A stretch of 64,000 nt of DNA from Bacillota bacterium (GTDB lineage: Bacteria; Bacillota; Clostridia; Lachnospirales; Lachnospiraceae). Shown piece after piece: positions 31,244 through 41,070 of the stretch. The stretch's first letter is position 1, and each line of letters opens with the position of its first letter. The notes below the pieces were generated by a model. It was not told the origin of the DNA and did not search any database. It saw only the letters and a program-made list of their open reading frames with translations. The stretch lies in the NCBI GenBank assembly GCA_023414355.1, contig JAEZOB010000003.1, positions 62,001 to 126,000 of the forward strand, written 5' to 3'. Made by a program: the position numbers and the translations under genes.

Positions 31244-33604
31244 ATGCGTGTAGACAAAAGCAAAAAGGCACAGCTTCGCAGGATTTTGAGATTAACTTCA
31301 TCTCTTTTTTTGATGATGATATTCGTTCTAAGTATATCCAAGCGCGTCGAGGCAGCATCGAGCATTTCTGTTAAGGAAATCAACTATGAAAACAGTACGA
31401 TTACCCTTCAGCTGAACAGTGGGGATACGGAGGCTTATTTCTCGGATTCCGGCAAAAAGAACTGGGAGACGGTTCCGGGGAAAATCAGCGGCAGTAACAC
31501 GATTACGATGGATATCTCGTGGCTTCCCGAGACAAAAAATTATATTATGACCTTTAAGGGCAATTCCTCTACCTCGGTTATTAAAGTCATAATCCCTAAG
31601 CAGATATCTAATTTTAAAGCGACCTACAATAAGGTGAAGGGACTGATGTCTTTTAGTAATTCAGGGTCCAGAACGATACAATGGAGAAAGAAAGGCAGTA
31701 CTACCTGGAATGTGGTCAATACCTCTACGATTTCTGCAGAGATAAATCACCTTTGTACCAATGGAGCAACAGTATATTTCAGACTGGCACCGATCAATGG
31801 CAATAGCTCCGCTTACGGCGCCCGTCCCAGCAAAGAAGTGAGCTTAGCTGTTTCAAAAAAAGCGTTGGCACCCTCTGTAGCGATAGATGGTTCTGCTTTT
31901 ACTGTAGCTGTAAAAAAAGGCATGGCATATCGTTCAGTCTATCAGGATGGGACCACCTCTGACTGGACTACAGTCAGTTCGACTGCGAATCTGCTATTGA
32001 AGAATATTGCACCTGGAGTATTTGGTTCATTCCCAACATCGCAGTCTGCAATAACATTGCAATTCAGAACGAATGCAACCAGTGCGAATCAGGTTTCAAA
32101 GATTACCACGGTGAAGATACCTGTTCAGGAGAGTGCACCCAGTGCTGAAAGCTACGGAATCTCCCTCAATTATACAAGTTCTACTACTATGTCCTTGCAG
32201 GTAAAAGCAGCAAGTACTACGGTACCTTTTGAATATACGATTGTGGAAAAGGATAAGGAATTGAATTATCAAAAGGCTTCCTGGACTGCGATTACCTCCA
32301 GTAACCCGGTATCACTGAATAAGGATTCAGCTCCTGCCGGATGTCATATCTATGTAAGAAAGAAGTCCTTGAATGCTTCGACATCGGATAGTTTTACTCT
32401 GGCTTCCTTAGAAACCGATATCTCAAGCGTAAGCGGAGTCGCTTTTCCGACGTCTCCGGTAGCATCCTCCCTTACAACACTGATTTCCACTGCGGGTATC
32501 TGCAAACCGGCGAAGGCCTCAAGCTATCTTACCTTTACCTTATACAGTTCGACCCAGACCACAGTATCTTCTCTCAGCTTTATGGATGCTTATGGGATCA
32601 ATAAGGGCTCGGTGACCACCAGAAGTACCGTCGTAAAGAATGCCAGCAGCAGCTCTGCGAATGACAGATATATCATAACCACCAAAATCACCTCGACCTC
32701 AAGCATAGATTCGGCGACAGAGCAGATGCTATATGCAAAGATCACCCTGGCAAATTCGGATGTGATTACTAGCACCCAGACAGCAGGAGTCCTGTTGTAT
32801 CTGTATCCGGCGACTAAGGTCAATAATCCGATCGATGATGATACAAACGAGTTTGCAACCAAATTCGACAGAGTATATTTATCAACAGATGAGAGTGACA
32901 AATCGACCTTCAAATTCAGGCTGGATCTTGGAACAGAACATGTACCGGATGCTTCGGCTGCAAATACTTTTACCTCTATCGATACAGCGATCAGCTCCAT
33001 GAAGCTGGACGGTTATACCTTATCCCTGGGTAACGGTGATTATTCAGTTCAGTACGGCTCTTATACCAATGAGGATAATAAGAAGGTTGCTACAGCGACA
33101 GTAACGGTTAACGTCAGGAAATTTGAACAGTCCGCTCTGATTGATATCACCGATACAGCGATCCCATTGGAGATTACCTTAAATAATGGTGAGCTTTTGG
33201 ATGAGCATATTTACATCAAATTAATTAATACGGCAGTATTACAGAATATTCCGATTGCATGGTCGATTTTGGAAGGAAGTCTTCAGGAGACAAAGACCTC
33301 TACGGTTAAGAACGCAGATGGTACCACAACAACCGTATCTGAAGAAGTGATTACTTATACTTTAGAGTTATCTATCTTCAATAACAGCTATTCTGTAAGC
33401 ATAGCAGATGTTACCTGGGGCGGAACCTCAATCTTTGGTTCGGCAAAGATATCTGGCGGCAAAGCAACCATTTATCTGTCGAATGCTAAGATTAAGAAGC
33501 TTACAACCGATTCGACCACTACAAATAATATTGTGATCACCTTAAGCAATGGCTTCTCTATCAAAACCGGCTGCAAGCTTACGTTGCTGAATGCTACTAA
33601 TTAG
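31244..33604 (+). CDS. Large secreted protein, paralogue of the next gene
   Basis: A 786-residue exported protein with a signal peptide (LRLTSSLFLMMIFVLSISKR, cleavage near VEAAS at about 39). The remainder is Ser/Thr-rich and beta-strand-rich, probably several Ig- or fibronectin-like modules, but no named domain is recognised. The first ~390 mature residues align along their full length with the neighbour at 33634 (INYENSTITLQ with IDYENLTLQVY; MDISWLPETKNY with MDISWVSTTND; IYVRKKS with IYVRKKG). The C-terminal ~390 residues are extra. There is no anchor, so it is secreted or held by wall components. A surface role is inferred from the adjoining SLH gene. Confidence 0.75.
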   Translation: MRVDKSKKAQLRRILRLTSSLFLMMIFVLSISKRVEAASSISVKEINYENSTITLQLNSGDTEAYFSDSGKKNWETVPGKISGSNTITMDISWLPETKNYIMTFKGNSSTSVIKVIIPKQISNFKATYNKVKGLMSFSNSGSRTIQWRKKGSTTWNVVNTSTISAEINHLCTNGATVYFRLAPINGNSSAYGARPSKEVSLAVSKKALAPSVAIDGSAFTVAVKKGMAYRSVYQDGTTSDWTTVSSTANLLLKNIAPGVFGSFPTSQSAITLQFRTNATSANQVSKITTVKIPVQESAPSAESYGISLNYTSSTTMSLQVKAASTTVPFEYTIVEKDKELNYQKASWTAITSSNPVSLNKDSAPAGCHIYVRKKSLNASTSDSFTLASLETDISSVSGVAFPTSPVASSLTTLISTAGICKPAKASSYLTFTLYSSTQTTVSSLSFMDAYGINKGSVTTRSTVVKNASSSSANDRYIITTKITSTSSIDSATEQMLYAKITLANSDVITSTQTAGVLLYLYPATKVNNPIDDDTNEFATKFDRVYLSTDESDKSTFKFRLDLGTEHVPDASAANTFTSIDTAISSMKLDGYTLSLGNGDYSVQYGSYTNEDNKKVATATVTVNVRKFEQSALIDITDTAIPLEITLNNGELLDEHIYIKLINTAVLQNIPIAWSILEGSLQETKTSTVKNADGTTTTVSEEVITYTLELSIFNNSYSVSIADVTWGGTSIFGSAKISGGKATIYLSNAKIKKLTTDSTTTNNIVITLSNGFSIKTGCKLTLLNATN

Positions 33605-33633
33605 GCTTTTGGATAACGGAGAACGGAGGAGAT

Positions 33634-34884
33634 ATGAAAATGAAGCATACCAAGAAAGAAGCATTATTACAGCAGTGTATGGGAATAGTTAAAATAGGCG
33701 GGTTCCTGTTTTTTACCATTTTATTTTTCTTTGGAATATTAGCTTTTTGGCCAAAAGAGCAGGAAACAGTACGTAAGGCTTCGGCAGCAGCGGCTTCTGC
33801 CATCACCTTTGGCACGATCGATTACGAGAATTTGACTTTGCAGGTATATAACAATAATAATGATATCGTGTATTATTCTGCGGATAATACAAACTGGGAA
33901 GAGTTAGATGCAGCATATAACAATAGTTCAAGCTCTTATTTCATGGATATCTCATGGGTTTCGACGACCAATGATACTTTATTGTATTTTAAAGGAGACA
34001 CGGTCAAGACAGTAAAGCAGATTACCCTGCCTGCACAGAATACTGATTTTATGGCTGAGTATAATAAAGTCGATAATGAATTTACCTTTAGTTCCATGGA
34101 TGATGCAAATTATTTTGAATGGAGAAAGGCGGCGAATTATTATTGGAATAAGGTAAGCTTTGTAGAAAGCTCAGCCTCTTATCAGAATTTTATGGATACG
34201 ATAGAAGGTTTTCGACTGAAGGGAGCCAAAATCATAATTAGGATCCCTCAGATTATGGGAACAGGGGTAACCAATGTTGGAAGTCGTCCGAGTACTGAGA
34301 TCAGTATTACGATTCCTTCTCAATCGGCAGCACCTTCGGTGAAGGTGAATTCCTCTAAACTTACTCTAAATACATCGACTTCTATGGAATATTATGATAC
34401 GGGTAGCGGGCTATGGATGGAATGCGAGAGTACAATGTTATTATCTGAGATTGCTCCGTCAGTACTATATGAAAACGGAGCATCCCCTGTGACCTTGTCG
34501 ATTCGCAAAGAGGCAACCACATCAAGTCCCTATTCAAAGACCCTGAAGCTGAAGATACCGGCCCAAGCGGCGGCTCCCACGATTGGAGGCAGCTCCTATG
34601 ATGTCACCTATTACTACTTAAACGGAAAGCTTGTGCTACAATTTAATAATGCTTCCAGTTCAAATCCGTATGAGTATGCGATAATCAGATATGACGATGA
34701 CTTCTTTGTCGAGAAGGCAAACTGGAAGACGGTTACTTCCTCTGCACTGATGACCTTAACTACTTCCGTTGCACCTGATGACTGCACCATCTATGTCAGA
34801 AAGAAGGGTACAGATGAAAACAGCAATATGAATATACCCTTGGTTCTTTCTTCTGCAGTCAATAGCTTTACAGTGACATATTAG
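33634..34884 (+). CDS. Secreted protein, shorter tandem paralogue
   Basis: A 416-residue protein with an N-terminal hydrophobic export signal (MGIVKIGGFLFFTILFFFG, preceded by a Lys/His-rich start) and an Ala-rich cleavage region (KASAAAASA). The mature part is co-linear with the N-terminal half of the preceding gene product, so the two arose by tandem duplication. It probably forms the same beta-rich repeats (APSVKVNSSKLTLN, IPAQAAAPTIGG linkers). GGAGG at 33625-33629 could serve the ATG at 33634 or 33640. It lies 29 bp after its paralogue and before a long terminator. Function unknown. Confidence 0.75.
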   Translation: MKMKHTKKEALLQQCMGIVKIGGFLFFTILFFFGILAFWPKEQETVRKASAAAASAITFGTIDYENLTLQVYNNNNDIVYYSADNTNWEELDAAYNNSSSSYFMDISWVSTTNDTLLYFKGDTVKTVKQITLPAQNTDFMAEYNKVDNEFTFSSMDDANYFEWRKAANYYWNKVSFVESSASYQNFMDTIEGFRLKGAKIIIRIPQIMGTGVTNVGSRPSTEISITIPSQSAAPSVKVNSSKLTLNTSTSMEYYDTGSGLWMECESTMLLSEIAPSVLYENGASPVTLSIRKEATTSSPYSKTLKLKIPAQAAAPTIGGSSYDVTYYYLNGKLVLQFNNASSSNPYEYAIIRYDDDFFVEKANWKTVTSSALMTLTTSVAPDDCTIYVRKKGTDENSNMNIPLVLSSAVNSFTVTY

Positions 34885-34912
34885 TACTACTTTATAAGCT
34901 TTATAACATACC

Positions 34913-35025
34913 AAGCCCCGGAATTTCTGTGTGACGATATACTCCCTTTTCGGTAGACAGTTGATAAAAACAAACTGTTTATCTAGGAGGAAGCATATCA
35001 CTGCATGGAAATTCCGGGGCTTTTT
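34913..35025. terminator. Very long hairpin terminator
   Basis: A perfect 15-bp closing stem (34913-34927 with 35008-35022; core AAGCCCCGGAATTTC) encloses about 80 bases with further imperfect pairing (GATAT/ATATC, CTCCC/GGAGG, TAGACAGTT/AAACTGTTTA). TTTTT follows at 35021-35025. It ends the secreted-paralogue operon. It is far longer than an ordinary terminator and recalls the palindromic elements at 15639 and 49610, without sharing their loop. Confidence 0.7.
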
Positions 35026-35209
35026 CAGAATAATTGTTCCGATGTCTCTTCGAACTTCATTACAAGCATGAGTGTCTGGGTAAACCTGAGAAGTTTTGTG
35101 TTGATAGAGTCCTCATAAGATCATCACATTTCATACACAAATTGTTCATGGTTATCCCTTACAATAAATGGTAGATTAAATAATATTTTCTTGTAAAAGG
35201 AGAATGAAA
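35026..35209. other. Leader region of the SLH gene
   Basis: No gene is visible in these 184 bases. A TACAAT about 50 bp before the start codon is a possible -10 box, without a convincing -35 partner. Confidence 0.4.
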
Positions 35210-37078
35210 ATGCGTAAAGTGATAGCTCTTATATTAGCCACGTTTCTCCTGGTGCCGTCGACTCTTACGGCTTCAGGGACAAATCAAGCTTTAGCTTCCT
35301 CCCAAAATGCAAAAAAAGTGATAAAGGCATTAGATATCATGGAAACAGATCAAGGGGAAATTAGGACCACCGCAACTAAGATAACCCGGGCTCAATTTGC
35401 ACAGCTACTTGTCAATAGTTCAGATCAGAAGGAACTGATTACTGTGACCAACGGTTCACTGTTTAAAGACGTGAAAAAGAGTGCTTGGGCAGCTCCTTAC
35501 ATAAGAACGGCTGTGTATAAGGGGTGGATGTCCGGATATCTAAATGGAACCTTCAAGCCCGAACGGGGAGTAACCCTGATTGAAGCAGTGAGTGGTGTAT
35601 TGAATCTTCTGGGTTATACGGACAGTTATTTCTCAGGGAATCTGACCCAAAGTAAGATGGCATTTTACAAATCAAAAAAGATAAATAAGAACATAACTGT
35701 TACCCAGGCAGGCTCCTATCTCAATTATGATGATTGCGTCAATCTGCTTTATAATACTTTGAACACTACCAATAAGGACGGAAAGGTATATGCGGAGGTA
35801 TTAGGCTACTCGCTTGATTCAAGCGGAGAGGTCGATTATGTCTCAGTCATCAATACGGGGACGGAAGGACCGATTGTTGCAGATGACAGCTGGACCTCGG
35901 CTATGCCGTTTGCGATTGACAATGCAACCTATTATAAGAATGATTCAAAATGCTCCTACACCGATATCAAAAAATACGATATTCTGTACTATTCCGAAAG
36001 CTCGAAGACGATTTGGGCATATGACACAAAGGTTACAGGCATCATTACTGCAGTTAGCCCTGATCTGATCAATCCTACCTCCGTTACGGTTGCAGGTACA
36101 AGTTATTCATTTGAAGACAGCGCGGCTGCGCAACAATTCGCAACCCTGGGCGAGTTCGAAAAGGGTGATATTGTCACGTTACTGCTTGGTAAAAACGGAA
36201 AGATTGCAGGAGCTTTGAACAGTGATGAATACAATACATCGGTAACGGGGCTGGTATTAGCAGTCGGAACCCATCTGGTACAGAACAAATCAGGAAGCTT
36301 TGTTACCTCCGACTATGTGACCTTTGTAGATGCTGCAGGTAACAAATATACCCAAGATTATAATTCTTCTCAGGCATCCTATGAGAAAGAAGATTTGATC
36401 CGTGTAACCTATAAAGATGGTGAGGCAACAGTAGCCAATTATTTTGCACCGGAATTCAGCTTCAATGGGACAACTGTGAACAGCACCGGCACTTATTTCG
36501 GAACCACCAAATTCTCCTCCAACATTAATATTCTCGATTACTATGATGGTTCCTACGCTAGAGTATATCCGATCAGAATTGCTAATCTTCAGCTGATGAA
36601 AAGCAATGTGCTTTATTATGATACCAATGCAGACGGAGAGATTACCGATCTAATTCTATTCAATGCTACCGGTGATTTTGATCAATATGGAATCTATACA
36701 GGGATTGCCTCAGGAAATGTTGGCTCTTATACATACATCCTCAATGGAACAAGCAACCAGGTGACATACTCCACATTGGAGAGTGCAGCATTAACAGAAG
36801 GACCGGTTGGTTTTAAATATAAGAGCGGTACCCTTTCATCTACCTATACTTTATCTGAATTGGAGGTTAATTTCCTGGGTAATAGCTCGATCACCTCAGG
36901 CTCTACCAAATATCCAATTTCAGACAATGTAAATGTATATGTCCTGTCAGATGATAAGTATGCCCTGTCATCCCTGGATAAGATCAATACATCTAAATAT
37001 AAGGTAAAAGCATATATCGACAGGTCAGTTGCCGTAGGCGGAAGGGTACGTATCATTATCGCTGAGCCACTAAATTAG
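35210..37078 (+). CDS. S-layer homology (SLH) domain protein
   Basis: A 622-residue exported protein. The signal peptide (VIALILATFLLVPSTLTASG) is followed by SLH modules in about residues 35-185. The best module is SAWAAPYIRTAVYKGWMSG with GTFKPERGVTLIEA; the flanking ones are weaker. SLH domains bind pyruvylated secondary wall polymer, anchoring the protein to the cell surface. Residues 190-622 are beta-rich with no named domain. The start at 35210 is chosen because AAGGAG lies 7 bases away; the ATG six bases earlier is too close. It is the first gene of an operon with the MacA/MacB-like exporter, so it may be a surface partner of that system. Confidence 0.82.
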   Translation: MRKVIALILATFLLVPSTLTASGTNQALASSQNAKKVIKALDIMETDQGEIRTTATKITRAQFAQLLVNSSDQKELITVTNGSLFKDVKKSAWAAPYIRTAVYKGWMSGYLNGTFKPERGVTLIEAVSGVLNLLGYTDSYFSGNLTQSKMAFYKSKKINKNITVTQAGSYLNYDDCVNLLYNTLNTTNKDGKVYAEVLGYSLDSSGEVDYVSVINTGTEGPIVADDSWTSAMPFAIDNATYYKNDSKCSYTDIKKYDILYYSESSKTIWAYDTKVTGIITAVSPDLINPTSVTVAGTSYSFEDSAAAQQFATLGEFEKGDIVTLLLGKNGKIAGALNSDEYNTSVTGLVLAVGTHLVQNKSGSFVTSDYVTFVDAAGNKYTQDYNSSQASYEKEDLIRVTYKDGEATVANYFAPEFSFNGTTVNSTGTYFGTTKFSSNINILDYYDGSYARVYPIRIANLQLMKSNVLYYDTNADGEITDLILFNATGDFDQYGIYTGIASGNVGSYTYILNGTSNQVTYSTLESAALTEGPVGFKYKSGTLSSTYTLSELEVNFLGNSSITSGSTKYPISDNVNVYVLSDDKYALSSLDKINTSKYKVKAYIDRSVAVGGRVRIIIAEPLN

Positions 37079-37097
37079 AAGAGTGAGGTAAATATCC

Positions 37098-38876
37098 ATG
37101 AAACGATTTTTGAAAAAAATCAACTGGAAAAAAATAATAAAAGTGTTTATCATTATAGCTATAGTGATAGCAGTAGCCGGCTTTGCTCTGAATTATTTTG
37201 TATTCAGTAAATTCAAGAAGACAGCCACTGAGGAGACGGTTACGACTGCACAAGTGGAGACCAGGGACATACAAAATGTACTGTCCTCCTCAGGAACCAT
37301 TTCTCCTCTGAATTCTTATGAACTTACTACGCTTGTAGAAGGAGAAGTGGTTGCGGTGGATTTTGAAGAGGGTGACATTGTGGAAGAAGGACAGGTACTG
37401 TATCAGATTGATACGGATACTCTGGATAATCAAATGGATAATGCCCAGACGACTCTTGATCGGGCTAAGAAGAACCTCTCCAAAGCAGAAGACAGCTATG
37501 CAGATGCCCAGGAGAAGTTATCTGAGGCCAAACAGGATTACAATGAAGCGAATGAAAAATATGGCAGTGCAAACATCAGGGCAACAGAAAATGGTATGAT
37601 TAAGACACTCTATATCGAGGCAGGACAGACGATCCAGAAGGGAACTCAGATAGCTGAAATTTATGATAACAGTACGATGCTCCTGACTGTTCCTTTCTCC
37701 GCCTCCGAGGCGGATCAATCAGATATCGGTAAAACCGCCAAGGTAACCATTGATTCCACCAATGAGACTATCACAGGCAAGGTAGTCAATGTGAGCAGCA
37801 TTGATGAGGTGCTTTCCGGTAATCGCCTGGTGAATCAGGTGACAATCCAGGTGAAGAATCCCGGTGGCATCACCACTGCTACCACAGCCTCGGCCTCCAT
37901 CGGCAGTAGCTACAGCAGTGCAGAAGGGACCTTCAGCGTTCAGACGCAGAAGGTGATTACTTCAGAGGTGGCAGGAGAAATCAGCAATGTGAAGGTTGCT
38001 GCAGGCAGTAAGGTGAAGGAAGGAGATATTTTATTTACTCTGACGACCGGTTCTGTGGAGGACTTAATGGAAAGCTATCAAAGCAAGCTTGACAGTGCAG
38101 AGGATGCCGTTGAGGCTGCAAACGATACGATCGACAATGCCAAGGAAGCAATTGAAGATGCCGAAAGCAAGCTTCAGGATGTGGTTGATACCAGAACAGA
38201 TTATAGCATTACAGCACCGATTACAGGTAAAATTGTCAGTAAGGATGCACTGGTTGGTGATACCATTAAGAATACCTCGCAGCTTTGTACCATCTATGAC
38301 TTATCTGCAGTAACCTTTGAGATGGCAGTCGATGAGCTTGATGTGATGAATGTGAAGGTCGGGCAGGAGGTCAATGTCACTGCTGATGCCTTTGAAGATG
38401 AGAAAATCACAGGTGTTGTCACGAATGTAAGTCTGCTCAGTACCTCCAGCCAGGGAGTGACCCAATACCCGGTTACAGTTAGAATTGACGCTGTCGGGAA
38501 TTTGCTTCCCGGAATGAATGTGACCGGTGAGATAATCATTGCAGAAGCAGAGGGAGTGATGTCAATCCCCGCGGATGCACTAATGCGTGGTGATCAGGTA
38601 TATGTGAAGGATGCTTCAGTGAAGGAAGCAAGTGGTGATGTACCGGCAGGCTTTAAGGCTGTAGAGGTCGAAACCGGATTGACAGACGGCGATTATATCG
38701 AGATTAAGAGCGGTCTCACCGGAGGGGAAGAGGTTTATGTAAAGCGTATTTCTGAGGCTGTGAACATGATGATGCCCGGTATGGATTTTGAGATGCAGGG
38801 GCCGGGTCCCATGCAAGGAGGACAAAGGCCAGCCCAATTCGGCGGTGGCCAGAGTGGTTTCGGTGGTACAAAATAA
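37098..38876 (+). CDS. MacA/HlyD-type membrane fusion protein with two adaptor modules
   Basis: A 592-residue adaptor anchored by one N-terminal helix (about 14-36). Two lipoyl/coiled-coil modules occur in tandem: one near residues 60-165 (GEVVAVDFEEGDIVEEGQVL, then a helical hairpin LDRAKKNLSKAEDSYADAQE), and one near 285-395 (GEISNVKVAAGSKVKEGDIL, then SKLDSAEDAVEAANDTIDN). A beta-barrel/membrane-proximal part follows, and a Gly/Pro/Met-rich tail. Usual family members have a single module and about 400 residues, so this one is extended. It should work with the ATPase and permease downstream to export peptides or other compounds across the thick Gram-positive wall. Confidence 0.85.
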   Translation: MKRFLKKINWKKIIKVFIIIAIVIAVAGFALNYFVFSKFKKTATEETVTTAQVETRDIQNVLSSSGTISPLNSYELTTLVEGEVVAVDFEEGDIVEEGQVLYQIDTDTLDNQMDNAQTTLDRAKKNLSKAEDSYADAQEKLSEAKQDYNEANEKYGSANIRATENGMIKTLYIEAGQTIQKGTQIAEIYDNSTMLLTVPFSASEADQSDIGKTAKVTIDSTNETITGKVVNVSSIDEVLSGNRLVNQVTIQVKNPGGITTATTASASIGSSYSSAEGTFSVQTQKVITSEVAGEISNVKVAAGSKVKEGDILFTLTTGSVEDLMESYQSKLDSAEDAVEAANDTIDNAKEAIEDAESKLQDVVDTRTDYSITAPITGKIVSKDALVGDTIKNTSQLCTIYDLSAVTFEMAVDELDVMNVKVGQEVNVTADAFEDEKITGVVTNVSLLSTSSQGVTQYPVTVRIDAVGNLLPGMNVTGEIIIAEAEGVMSIPADALMRGDQVYVKDASVKEASGDVPAGFKAVEVETGLTDGDYIEIKSGLTGGEEVYVKRISEAVNMMMPGMDFEMQGPGPMQGGQRPAQFGGGQSGFGGTK

Positions 38877-38891
38877 GGGAGGTGTACGATA

Positions 38892-39632
38892 TTGGAGGAA
38901 CAGAAGGAAAGAATGGAAACACCCTTGATTCAATTAATTGATATTTATAAGATTTATCAGATGGGTGACATTGAGGTACGTGCCAATGATGGAATTGACC
39001 TTACCATAATGGAAGGAGAATTCGTTGCAATCGTGGGTAAGTCCGGCAGCGGAAAATCCACCATCATGAATATAATCGGAGCCCTTGATGTACCGACCAC
39101 CGGTAAGTATATTCTGAAAGGCAAGGATGTAAGTAAACTCAAGGACGATGAACTGGCGGAAATTCGCAATAAGACCATTGGATTCATTTTTCAGCAATAT
39201 AATCTTCTGAATAAACATAACCTTCTTGAAAATGTCGAGCTACCTCTGCTTTATGCCGGGGTAGGGAAGAAGGAACGAAAGCAGCTTGCCATGGAAGCTT
39301 TGATGAAGCTCGGAATTGAGGATAAATGGCGAAATTTCCCTAACCAATTATCGGGTGGTCAACAACAGCGAGGAGCTGTCGCCAGGGCGCTTGCCGGAAG
39401 ACCCTCCTTGATCCTTGCAGATGAGCCTACCGGAGCATTGGATTCCAGAACAAGCCGTGAGCTTTTAGATTTCTTAAAGAAACTGAATGAGGAAGGGAAT
39501 ACAATCGTATTGATTACCCATGACAATACAATAGCCCAGGAAGCAAACCGGGTTGTAACCTTAAAGGATGGCAAAGTTATCTCAGATGAGAACTTAGCTG
39601 AGAAAAGAGAGCAGGTAAATGGGAAGGAATAA
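38892..39632 (+). CDS. ABC transporter ATP-binding protein, MacB/LolD type
   Basis: A 246-residue ATPase with Walker A GKSGSGKST at 49-57, Q-loop FIFQQYN near 97, signature LSGGQQQRGAVARAL near 152, Walker B LILADEPTGALD near 173 and the H-loop ITHD. It would drive the MacB-like permease encoded just downstream. The predicted start is a TTG with GGGAGGTG 7 bases upstream; a later ATG at 38913 lacks a good site. It is the third gene of the SLH-adaptor-ATPase-permease operon. Confidence 0.88.
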   Translation: MEEQKERMETPLIQLIDIYKIYQMGDIEVRANDGIDLTIMEGEFVAIVGKSGSGKSTIMNIIGALDVPTTGKYILKGKDVSKLKDDELAEIRNKTIGFIFQQYNLLNKHNLLENVELPLLYAGVGKKERKQLAMEALMKLGIEDKWRNFPNQLSGGQQQRGAVARALAGRPSLILADEPTGALDSRTSRELLDFLKKLNEEGNTIVLITHDNTIAQEANRVVTLKDGKVISDENLAEKREQVNGKE

Positions 39633-39699
39633 TTTCTTCCCATTGCAAATATTGTGCTGCAGCCCAAATTCGCGGGTTATAGCAGAATGGAGGATATGT

Positions 39700-40872
39700 G
39701 TGAGATTTAATCAAGCATTCAAATTGGCATTGAAAAGTATTCTAAGCAGTAAAATGCGCTCGTTTCTAACCATGCTCGGAATGATTATCGGTGTCGCAGC
39801 CGTAATTACTTTACTGGGGCTGGTAACCGGTGTTACAAATTATCTGATTGATACCTTTGCAGATATGGGAACCAATCTGGTGACGGTATCTGTCAGCCAA
39901 ACCGATACCAGAAAAGTAAGCATCGACGAAATGTATGATTTGGCTGATGATAACAGCAGCATTTTTACCGGGGTTACGCCGAAGGTGTCAGGAAGCTATA
40001 CTGTAAAGAATGACAGTAATTCCATATCGACCTCTGTGATCGGGGTCGGTGAGGATTATCTTACTATCAATAATCTGGAGCTGACGCAGGGACGATTTAT
40101 AACCTATGCAGATATTAAGAACAGATATAGTGCCTGTGTCATAGGAACGTATGTGGTGAATGAACTATTCGACGGTGTTGCAAGACTTGGGGATACGCTA
40201 AGAATTGACGGACAGGTATATACGATTGTGGGAATCCAGGAGGAAAAAGCGGATTCAGAAGAGAATTCTACAGATGATATCATCTATATTCCATATTCTA
40301 ATGCCACCAGACTGGCTGGTTCAGCCAATGTATCCAGCTATACCTTTGCTGTTGCGGATACAGATCAGGTATCAGCAGCAGAGACGATACTGGATAATTA
40401 CCTATATCAGAAAATGATGAATGAGGAACTGTATAAGGTCAAAAGTATGACGGAGCTACTGGATACAATTCATCAGATGACAACATTACTTTCCTCTGTT
40501 CTGGGTGGTATCGCAGGAATATCACTTCTCGTTGCCGGTATTGGAATTATGAATATTATGCTCGTATCTGTAGTAGAAAGAACCAAGGAAATCGGTATTC
40601 GTAAATCCCTAGGTGCCAAGAAGAGTGATATCATGGGACAATTTGTTTTAGAAGCTATCATGATTAGCTGCCTTGGAGGGCTTGTTGGAATCATCTTCGG
40701 AACAATCGCCTGTAGAACCCTTGGCAGTGCCTTTGGTATTTCTGCAGCACCGACCATAGGAGCAATATCATTGGCCTTTGGGGTATCCGCAGCAATCGGA
40801 ATTGCGTTCGGCTACATGCCCGCAAAAAGGGCCGCTAAGTTAAACCCGATAGAAGCATTAAGAAGTGAATAA
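39700..40872 (+). CDS. MacB-like ABC transporter permease
   Basis: A 390-residue permease: first transmembrane helix at about 15-45 (ILSSKMRSFLTMLGMIIGV), a MacB-type extracytoplasmic domain (about 50-250), and three C-terminal FtsX helices (about 270-385) with ERTKEIGIRKSLGAKK and the conserved PAKRAAKLNPIEALRSE ending. The GTG at 39700 is chosen because GGAGGA lies 5 bases upstream and the family begins at this point; an upstream in-frame ATG at 39619 would add 27 residues that do not fit. With the adaptor and ATPase it forms a complete tripartite-like exporter. Substrate unknown. Confidence 0.86.
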   Translation: MRFNQAFKLALKSILSSKMRSFLTMLGMIIGVAAVITLLGLVTGVTNYLIDTFADMGTNLVTVSVSQTDTRKVSIDEMYDLADDNSSIFTGVTPKVSGSYTVKNDSNSISTSVIGVGEDYLTINNLELTQGRFITYADIKNRYSACVIGTYVVNELFDGVARLGDTLRIDGQVYTIVGIQEEKADSEENSTDDIIYIPYSNATRLAGSANVSSYTFAVADTDQVSAAETILDNYLYQKMMNEELYKVKSMTELLDTIHQMTTLLSSVLGGIAGISLLVAGIGIMNIMLVSVVERTKEIGIRKSLGAKKSDIMGQFVLEAIMISCLGGLVGIIFGTIACRTLGSAFGISAAPTIGAISLAFGVSAAIGIAFGYMPAKRAAKLNPIEALRSE

Positions 40873-40889
40873 ACTTAGACTAATATTTG

Positions 40890-40926
40890 GATCGCATGAG
40901 TTTTGATACTTATGCGATCTTTTTTT
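40890..40926 (+). terminator. Rho-independent terminator
   Basis: 11-bp stem GATCGCATGAG/CTTATGCGATC (one G-U pair), 8-base loop, seven T at 40920-40926. It ends the SLH-exporter operon. Confidence 0.9.
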
Positions 40927-40947
40927 GCTTAAATAGCTAAATAATGC

Positions 40948-41007
40948 TATAATTCGACAATAAAATATTTTAAGTAAATGCTATAATTAAACTACACTTA
41001 CTATAAT
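40948..41007 (+). promoter_or_regulatory. Cluster of three -10-like boxes before the glucan synthase
   Basis: TATAAT occurs at 40948-40953, 40982-40987 and 41002-41007; the first two are in the repeated context ATGCTATAATT. None has a strong -35 box at 17 bp. They may be alternative starts or an AT-rich upstream element. Confidence 0.4.
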
Positions 41008-41070
41008 TACCAATTGACGACTTCATACATGTATTTTGAACGAATATTCAAATGAAAGGGTGGAGAACCA

